Assembly: GCA_963667145.1 (NCBI GenBank)
Contig: OY762943.1
Span: 186,001-250,000 of the forward strand
DNA from: G963667145 sp963667145
GTDB taxonomy: Bacteria; Cloacimonadota; Cloacimonadia; G963667145
Direction of reading: 5' to 3'
DNA length: 64,000 bases
The stretch's first letter is position 1. Each line of letters opens with the position of its first letter. A model generated the notes under the pieces. It worked only from the letters and a program-made list of their open reading frames with translations. It did not search any database and had not been told where the DNA came from. Both the position numbers and the translations under genes were made by a program. Shown here one piece after another: positions 58,546-64,000 of the stretch.

Positions 58546-59832
58546 CTATTTTTTCAGATTGTAAAAAGCTTTAATTCCTGCGTATTTTGCGTTGCTTCCC
58601 AATTCGGCTTCAATTCTGAGAAGTTGGTTGTATTTGGCGATGCGGTCGCTTCTGCTGAGTGAACCAGTTTTGATTTGTCCTGCGTTCACTCCTACTGCCA
58701 AATCTGCAATGAATGTGTCGGAAGTTTCGCCACTTCGGTGCGAGATGACGTTGGTGAAGCCGTTAGTTTTGGCGAGTTCGATGGCTGCCAATGTTTCCGT
58801 GAGAGAGCCGATTTGATTGAGCTTAATCAAAATGGAATTTGCACAATCTTCTTTGATGCCCTTGGCAAGTCTCTTTGTGTTGGTCACAAAAAGGTCGTCG
58901 CCAACAAGCTGAATTTTGCTTCCCAATTTTTTCTTGAGTAATTTCCAGCCTTCCCAGTCGTTTTGGTCAAGTCCGTCTTCGATAGAGATGATAGGAAATT
59001 TATCAACGAGGTCGCACCAAAAATCTACCATTTCAGCAGAGGAAAGAGTTTTTCCTTCTGCTTTCAAGACGTATTTGCCGTCTTTGTAAAACTCACTGGA
59101 AGCTGGGTCGAGAGCAAAATGAATGTCCGCTCCAGGCTTATATCCAGCCGATTTAACAGCTTCCATCAGGCAAGACAACGCTTCTTCGTTGGAATTGAGG
59201 TTAGGAGCAAATCCACCCTCATCTCCAACAGCTGTGCTGTGACCTTGTTCAGCGAGAAGTTTTTTGAGGCTGTGGAATATTTCAGTGTTCATTTGCAGAG
59301 CCTCAGAGAAAGATTTTGCACCTGTAGGCATAATCATAAATTCCTGAATATCTATGTTGTTATTGGCGTGCTCACCGCCGTTGATAACGTTACTCATGGG
59401 AACTGGCAAAAGTGAAGCGGATGTGCCACCGATGTGGCGGTACAGCGGAATATCCAATTCCATAGCTGCGGCTCTGGCACAAGCCAAAGATACACCCAAA
59501 ATGGCATTAGCTCCGAACTTTGATTTGTTTTCTGTTCCGTCGGCTTCAAGCATACATTTGTCAATTTCCACCTGATTGATTGCATCTTTGCCAATCAACA
59601 GCTCCTTGATATACTTGTTCACGTTTTCTACGGCTTTCAGAACGCCTTTGCCACAATAACGACCGTTATCGGCGTCTCTGAGTTCAACAGCTTCGTATTC
59701 TCCAGTGGAAGCTCCCGATGGAACTGCTGCTCTGCCGATGATTCCACTATCTAAGGTTACGTTAGCCTCTAAGGTAGGATTCCCTCTGGAATCCAGAATT
59801 TCCATTGCTCTAACATCAACAATTTTTGACAT
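58546..59832 (-). CDS. eno: enolase
   Basis: This 428-residue glycolytic enzyme interconverts 2-phosphoglycerate and phosphoenolpyruvate. It begins IVDVRAMEILDSRGNPTLE, has the metal and substrate residues in GDEGGFAPNL near 203, SIEDGLDQNDW near 283, the Lys in LIKLNQIGSLTET near 336 and SHRSGETSDT near 367. AAGGAGAATCA precedes the ATG. It is a single-gene transcript with TTGACA on the minus strand at 59909-59904 and its own terminator. Confidence 0.97.
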   Translation of the reverse strand: MSKIVDVRAMEILDSRGNPTLEANVTLDSGIIGRAAVPSGASTGEYEAVELRDADNGRYCGKGVLKAVENVNKYIKELLIGKDAINQVEIDKCMLEADGTENKSKFGANAILGVSLACARAAAMELDIPLYRHIGGTSASLLPVPMSNVINGGEHANNNIDIQEFMIMPTGAKSFSEALQMNTEIFHSLKKLLAEQGHSTAVGDEGGFAPNLNSNEEALSCLMEAVKSAGYKPGADIHFALDPASSEFYKDGKYVLKAEGKTLSSAEMVDFWCDLVDKFPIISIEDGLDQNDWEGWKLLKKKLGSKIQLVGDDLFVTNTKRLAKGIKEDCANSILIKLNQIGSLTETLAAIELAKTNGFTNVISHRSGETSDTFIADLAVGVNAGQIKTGSLSRSDRIAKYNQLLRIEAELGSNAKYAGIKAFYNLKK

Positions 59833-59878
59833 AATTGATTCTCCTTGAATTTAAAAACTTCTTTACCATGACTTCTTT

Positions 59879-59909
59879 CTAAAAGGAAAATAGTGGATTT
59901 TGCTGTCAA
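59879..59909 (-). promoter_or_regulatory. candidate promoter of eno
   Basis: On the minus strand TTGACA (59909-59904) is followed 22 bases later by TAG (59881-59879), 46 bases before the eno start. No TATAAT is seen at normal spacing. Confidence 0.35.
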
Positions 59910-60022
59910 TATTTATTTATTCTCTTCTTGACTGAACGTTTTTTTTTAAAGAGTTGGTAACGGTTCAATTTTTAAAATAAAGGGTTTTGTACTGTTTTTG
60001 GTGCAAAGAAGAAGAAAGTGTT

Positions 60023-61870
60023 ATGCCTAGAAAATATTTGAAACGAAATTTTTGGATTTTGTTGTTTATAGACATTATTAGTTTGTCTGCAAGTTTTTGT
60101 GCATCCTATTGGATTAGAATGGATTTAGATTACTTAGTCAATCATATTAATTCCATTCTTGTCGGATTGCCCATCGTCCTTTTAATAAAAATGCTTCTCC
60201 TATTTAAGTTCGATTTGTACAGTGGGATGTGGCGATATACGGGCATCAAAGATTTAATCAATTTGCTTAAAGCTACTGTGTTGGCTTTTGGAATAACCTT
60301 ATTTATAGCTTATCTGCCAATTAATGGATTTTTCCTTTCTCGTTCGGCGATTATCATAGATTTTGTTCTTGGAATAATGGTGTTGGGTGCTTCTAGAGTT
60401 TCTGCCCGAATTTATTATGAAAATTTCAAAAAAGGTGATTTTTCTTCTTCAATTAAAAGAATTTTGATTGTGGGAGCTGGAAATGCAGGAGAAAAAATTC
60501 TTCGTGATGTTTTAAAAAGCAGAGGCTTGTCGTATCATGTGGTTGGTCTTTTGGACGACGATAGGGATAAGATAGGTCACAAAATCCACGGTGTGCCTGT
60601 CTTGGGCAGTATCAGCATGGTTAAGAAGATAGTTAGAGATAATCTGATTGATGAGTTGATTGTGGCTACTCCTTCTGCAACCAAATGCGAATTTAGAAAA
60701 ATTATTGAGAAATGCAAATCCACAGAAATCCAATATCGAATTATTCCCAGCATTACTGAAATTATAAACAAAAAAGTCAGCATAGATTCTGCTAGAAAAT
60801 TGTCGTATGAGGATATTTTGGGTCGCAGTGAAGTGAGCTTGGACGCCAAAATGGTTTCTGAAGTGATTAACGATAAAGTCATTTTGGTGACAGGGGCAGG
60901 TGGCTCGATCGGTTCTGAGATTTGTCGGCAAATTGCCAAATTTAGACCGAAAAAACTTTTGCTTTTTGATCTTGCTGAATCGCCTTTGTATCACATCGAT
61001 ATGGAATTAGCTAACAATTTGCCGTATTTGGATATTGTGCCGATAGTTGGAGACATTAAGGACGAAGGTCATTTGAAGAAAGTTTTTGCCAAATATGCTC
61101 CAGAAATTGTTTTTCACGCTGCGGCTTATAAGCATGTTCCCATGATGGAGTTACAACCTTGGAAAGCGATCGAAAATAACACTCTTGGCACGGAAACGCT
61201 TGCTTCAATAGCTGGTGAATTTGAAGTGGAAAAATTTATTTTGATCTCTACAGACAAAGCTGTAAACCCGACGAGTATTATGGGTGCGTCCAAAAAATTG
61301 GCTGAATTGGTGGTTTTGAACAAAAACAATGACAAGACCGCTTTTTCTGTGGTCAGATTTGGCAATGTATTGGGAAGTGTGGGCAGTGTTATTCCTCTTT
61401 TTGAAAAGCAAATTGCCACTGGAGGTCCTGTTACAGTGACTCATCCCGACATTGTGAGATATTTCATGACAATTCCTGAGGCATCTTTGCTTGTTCTTCA
61501 GGCAGCTTGTTTGAACGAAGGAAAAGATATTTTTGTTCTTGATATGGGGAAACAGATAAAAATTGATAAAATAGCTCGGGAGATGATAGAGTTTTTTGGC
61601 TATGTTCCAGGGAAAGATATTGAAATCGAATATATCGGATTACGACCTGGTGAAAAACTTTATGAAGAATTGAACGCAAATTTTGAAGATTTAATTGCGA
61701 CTTCTCATCCAAAGATTAATTTGGTTTTGTCTAAAGAGCCAAGAAAGATTAACCAAAGGCATTTGAACAAATTGCGAGAAGCGACGACAGAAAAGATTGA
61801 TATGGAAATTAGAAAAATTGTAGAAGGCATTTTGCCAGAATATAGTTTTGCAAAAAAAGGAGATTGTTAG
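60023..61870 (+). CDS. membrane nucleotide-sugar 4,6-dehydratase (WbpM/CapD family)
   Basis: This 615-residue protein has four N-terminal membrane helices (about 10-125), a CoA-binding-like Rossmann domain (VGAGNAGEKILRD near 151) and an SDR catalytic domain starting VTGAGGSIGSE near 290. The catalytic set reads Ser-Thr in LISTDKAVNPTSIMGASKK near 410, with Met in place of the usual SDR Tyr, as in WbpM-type UDP-GlcNAc 4,6-dehydratases. It prepares sugars for capsule or O-antigen. The ATG at 60023 is favoured over a TTG 36 bases upstream because membrane signals begin there. It is one base from the downstream ugd gene. Confidence 0.9.
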   Translation: MPRKYLKRNFWILLFIDIISLSASFCASYWIRMDLDYLVNHINSILVGLPIVLLIKMLLLFKFDLYSGMWRYTGIKDLINLLKATVLAFGITLFIAYLPINGFFLSRSAIIIDFVLGIMVLGASRVSARIYYENFKKGDFSSSIKRILIVGAGNAGEKILRDVLKSRGLSYHVVGLLDDDRDKIGHKIHGVPVLGSISMVKKIVRDNLIDELIVATPSATKCEFRKIIEKCKSTEIQYRIIPSITEIINKKVSIDSARKLSYEDILGRSEVSLDAKMVSEVINDKVILVTGAGGSIGSEICRQIAKFRPKKLLLFDLAESPLYHIDMELANNLPYLDIVPIVGDIKDEGHLKKVFAKYAPEIVFHAAAYKHVPMMELQPWKAIENNTLGTETLASIAGEFEVEKFILISTDKAVNPTSIMGASKKLAELVVLNKNNDKTAFSVVRFGNVLGSVGSVIPLFEKQIATGGPVTVTHPDIVRYFMTIPEASLLVLQAACLNEGKDIFVLDMGKQIKIDKIAREMIEFFGYVPGKDIEIEYIGLRPGEKLYEELNANFEDLIATSHPKINLVLSKEPRKINQRHLNKLREATTEKIDMEIRKIVEGILPEYSFAKKGDC

Positions 61871-61871
61871 G

Positions 61872-63191
61872 ATGAATATTTCTGTGATTGGCACGGGATA
61901 TGTTGGGCTTGTGCAGGGCGTGGTTTTATCCGATTTTGGACTGAATGTTATCTGTATGGATACCAACAAAGAAAAGATAGATATGCTATTAAACGGGGAT
62001 GTTCCTATTTATGAGCCTGGACTTCGTGAGTTGGTGGAAAAGGTCAGAAAATCGGGAAGAATTAGTTTTACAACTGATATAAAAAAGACTGTTGAAAACT
62101 CGGATGTTATCTTCATAGCTGTTGGAACTCCGCCTAAGGAAGACGGTTCTGCGGATTTACAATACGTACTTTCGGTGGCAAAAGAGATTGGCAAGCACAT
62201 TAACGGCTACAAGGTTGTGGTGGATAAATCAACAGTGCCTGTTGGAACTGGAAGAATGGTTGCTAAAGCCATACAAGAGGAGTTGGACAATAGGGGTGTT
62301 GATTTTGAATTTGATGTTGTTTCCAATCCTGAGTTTTTGCGTGAAGGCAAAGCTATCGGTGATTGTATGCGACCAGATAGAATAGTGATTGGCTCTGATA
62401 GCGAGAAAGCCAAAGAAGTGATGAAGAACGTTTATAGAGTTCTTTATTTGAATAAGACGCCTTTTGTTTTCACGGGTTTGGAATCTGCGGAAATGATAAA
62501 GTACGCTTCCAACGCTTTTTTGGCGGTGAAAATTTCTTTCATAAATGAGATGGCTTTGCTGTCCGAAAAAATCGGAGCGAGTATTCAGGAAATTTCCAAA
62601 GCTATGGGAATGGACGGAAGAATTTCACCCAAGTTTTTGCATGCAGGACCTGGATTTGGAGGTTCTTGCTTCCCGAAAGACACCAAGGCGATAGTGGATG
62701 TTGCCAAAAGAAACGGAGAGAAACTTTGCGTTATTGCGGCGGCGATAGAGGCTAACGAGAAGCAAAAGAAAAAAATGGTGGAGAAAATTCTAAAGAAAAT
62801 GGGTTCTGTGAATGGCAAAGTGTTTGGGATTTTGGGATTGTCTTTCAAGCCAGAAACTGACGATATGCGTGATGCACCTTCTTTGGACATTGTCAAAGGT
62901 TTGGTGGAAAATGGTGTAACTATCAGAGCGTTTTGCCCCGAAGGAATGGAAGAGGCAAAATGGCGACTTGAAGATTGTGCAAAAAGCATCAAGTATTGTT
63001 CCAATGGCTATGAAGCTGCCGAGGGTGTCGACGCTTTGGTTTTGGTGACCGAGTGGAATCAGTTTAGAGGGATGGACTTGCAAAAGATTGCTAAACTGAT
63101 GAAAGGGAAACACTTTTTTGACTTGAGAAACGTTTATTGGAAAGATTCGACAGCGAAAGAGTTGTTTGATTACAGTTGTGTAGGTTGCTGA
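61872..63191 (+). CDS. ugd: UDP-glucose 6-dehydrogenase
   Basis: This 439-residue enzyme oxidises UDP-glucose to UDP-glucuronate with two NAD. The NAD loop GTGYVGL is at 7-13, the catalytic Cys is in GPGFGGSCFPKD near 253-264, and the Lys in the EMIKYASNAFLAVKISFINE helix near 205 is present. AAAGGAGA at 61856-61863 precedes the ATG. It pairs with the WbpM/CapD-like gene, which indicates an acidic surface polysaccharide. UDP-N-acetylmannosamine dehydrogenase relatives differ in substrate, so glucose is likely but not certain. Confidence 0.92.
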   Translation: MNISVIGTGYVGLVQGVVLSDFGLNVICMDTNKEKIDMLLNGDVPIYEPGLRELVEKVRKSGRISFTTDIKKTVENSDVIFIAVGTPPKEDGSADLQYVLSVAKEIGKHINGYKVVVDKSTVPVGTGRMVAKAIQEELDNRGVDFEFDVVSNPEFLREGKAIGDCMRPDRIVIGSDSEKAKEVMKNVYRVLYLNKTPFVFTGLESAEMIKYASNAFLAVKISFINEMALLSEKIGASIQEISKAMGMDGRISPKFLHAGPGFGGSCFPKDTKAIVDVAKRNGEKLCVIAAAIEANEKQKKKMVEKILKKMGSVNGKVFGILGLSFKPETDDMRDAPSLDIVKGLVENGVTIRAFCPEGMEEAKWRLEDCAKSIKYCSNGYEAAEGVDALVLVTEWNQFRGMDLQKIAKLMKGKHFFDLRNVYWKDSTAKELFDYSCVGC

Positions 63192-63212
63192 TTTTTTTTT
63201 TGACTTTAACAG

Positions 63213-63241
63213 AGGCGGGCTTTTGTGAGCTTGCCTTTTTT
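63213..63241 (+). terminator. intrinsic terminator after ugd
   Basis: AGGCGGGC (63213-63220) pairs with GCTTGCCT (63229-63236), using two G-T pairs, over an eight-base loop, followed by T residues to 63241. It overlaps the end of the convergent birA gene. Confidence 0.8.
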
Positions 63242-63950
63242 ATTGGGAAAAATCCAAAATAGTTCCCGAGAAAAACGGTTGAGTAAGTCCGCTGTCAAGA
63301 GACAAAACGATGTCGCCGTTTTTGTTTATTTCTTTCACGATTCCTTCGTATTTTGCGAATTGTGTGCCGATAGTGATTTTCTTCCCTTGCAAAAACGAGA
63401 ATCGATTAATGTAATTTTCATCAATGCCGTTTGTGAAATAGTCGTCTAAATTTTCTTGAAAAATATCGATAAAAGCAAGCAAAAACTCTTCGTTGTTGAT
63501 TTCTGTGAAGTTTTTTAGAGAAATAGCGGTGCTTTTGAGTTCACTTGGTAATTTGGAGTTTGTGTTTATCCCAATACCAATTAGCAAATAATTAAGTTTC
63601 TTTTGAACGATAATCCCAGCTAATTTTTTGTGTTTTAGGTAAATGTCGTTTGGCCATTTTATCAGTAATTTATTGGAATCGTAAAATTTCTTTATGCATT
63701 TATGCAGGCATTTCCCGATGAAAAGTGTAAAATTGCTTGATACATCAAGATGCTTGATAGCCATGGTGAACCACAATCCGCCTCTTGGAGAGAGCCATTT
63801 GTTGCCGTGGCGACCCATTCCTGTGAGTTGCTCTTTGGCGATGAATAGAGCGTTGCCCGAGAGGAAGGGGAGCTTATTTTGAGCTTCTATCAGCGTGGAA
63901 CTGCACGTTTCGTATTCAAAAATTTGTTCAAAGGGGTAATTCTTTTCCAT
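63240..63950 (-). CDS. birA: biotin-[acetyl-CoA carboxylase] ligase, catalytic-only form
   Basis: This 236-residue enzyme attaches biotin to carrier proteins. The ATP/biotin loop is GMGRHGNKW near 44, followed by SPRGGLWFTM; KWPNDIYL near 98 with the catalytic Lys region KLAGI near 108 and GIGINTN near 124 are present. A small SH3-like C-terminal domain is visible. The DNA-binding domain of E. coli-type BirA is absent, so it cannot act as a repressor. It would serve the biotin-dependent enzyme to which the carboxyltransferase at 4019 belongs. Confidence 0.93.
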   Translation of the reverse strand: MEKNYPFEQIFEYETCSSTLIEAQNKLPFLSGNALFIAKEQLTGMGRHGNKWLSPRGGLWFTMAIKHLDVSSNFTLFIGKCLHKCIKKFYDSNKLLIKWPNDIYLKHKKLAGIIVQKKLNYLLIGIGINTNSKLPSELKSTAISLKNFTEINNEEFLLAFIDIFQENLDDYFTNGIDENYINRFSFLQGKKITIGTQFAKYEGIVKEINKNGDIVLSLDSGLTQPFFSGTILDFSQ

Positions 63951-64000
63951 GTCTATTTTTGGTATTTGTGACTTTATTTTGAATTTATTTTTTTCAGATA

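Overview
The window reads as a chromosomal segment of an obligately anaerobic, Gram-negative, AT-rich bacterium using the standard genetic code (TAA, TAG and TGA all stop genes). Anaerobic life is suggested by molybdenum hydroxylases, a full reductive oxygen-defence island and no respiratory genes. An outer membrane is suggested by lipoproteins, a beta-barrel candidate and an amidase with a signal peptide. I cannot name the phylum with confidence; nothing here is a phylogenetic marker I can place by eye.

Region 1 (1-15952, all +) is a purine/ureide catabolic island. It holds two complete three-subunit xanthine-dehydrogenase-family enzymes (176-3728 and 5594-9280), an acyl-CoA carboxyltransferase between them, a uracil/xanthine-type permease, and the three subunits of an AllFGH-type oxamate carbamoyltransferase (DUF2877, FdrA, DUF1116). 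A cyclase-family hydrolase and a GNAT-like protein follow, closed by a strong terminator at 15983-16010. The implied logic is purine uptake, hydroxylation, ring opening, and recovery of carbamoyl phosphate from oxalurate. An SsnA-type aminohydrolase at 51599 probably belongs to the same metabolism.

Region 2 (16020-21252, +) is an oxygen and peroxide defence island: reverse rubrerythrin, PerR, ferritin, MutM, flavodiiron protein FprA, superoxide reductase, classical rubrerythrin, a 45-residue rubredoxin and a flavin-reductase-domain protein. A perfect 15-bp palindrome (16020-16034) in front of it looks like the PerR operator. Region 3 (21324-25097) has an exonuclease, argD, argF and dinB.

Region 4 (25098-27943) is accessory DNA: about 0.9 kb of gene-free, repeat-rich sequence, a complete insertion sequence with 29-bp inverted ends and a 15-bp target duplication (25984-27205), and an HTH protein with a heptad-repeat tail. 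Region 5 (27944-49956, +) is mostly housekeeping: thrC, tsaE, lysS, an amidase, two paralogous secreted metallopeptidase lipoproteins, a beta-barrel candidate, smpB, dxr, dapB, a lone atpG, argC-argJ-argA-like-argB-argG, an EamA transporter, asnS and mazG.

Region 6 (49957-63950) has two PAP2 phosphatases (-), ssnA (+), a minus-strand block (three lipoproteins, mtnA, a TtcA-like protein, leuS, eno), a capsule/O-antigen pair (WbpM/CapD-like and Ugd, +) and birA (-). No rRNA, tRNA or CRISPR array was seen. The most unusual observations are the insertion sequence whose transposase frame has no stop inside the element, the peptidase pair in which one domain occupies different places, the recurrent TTGACA-N21/22-TAG promoter-like pattern, and the PerR palindrome.
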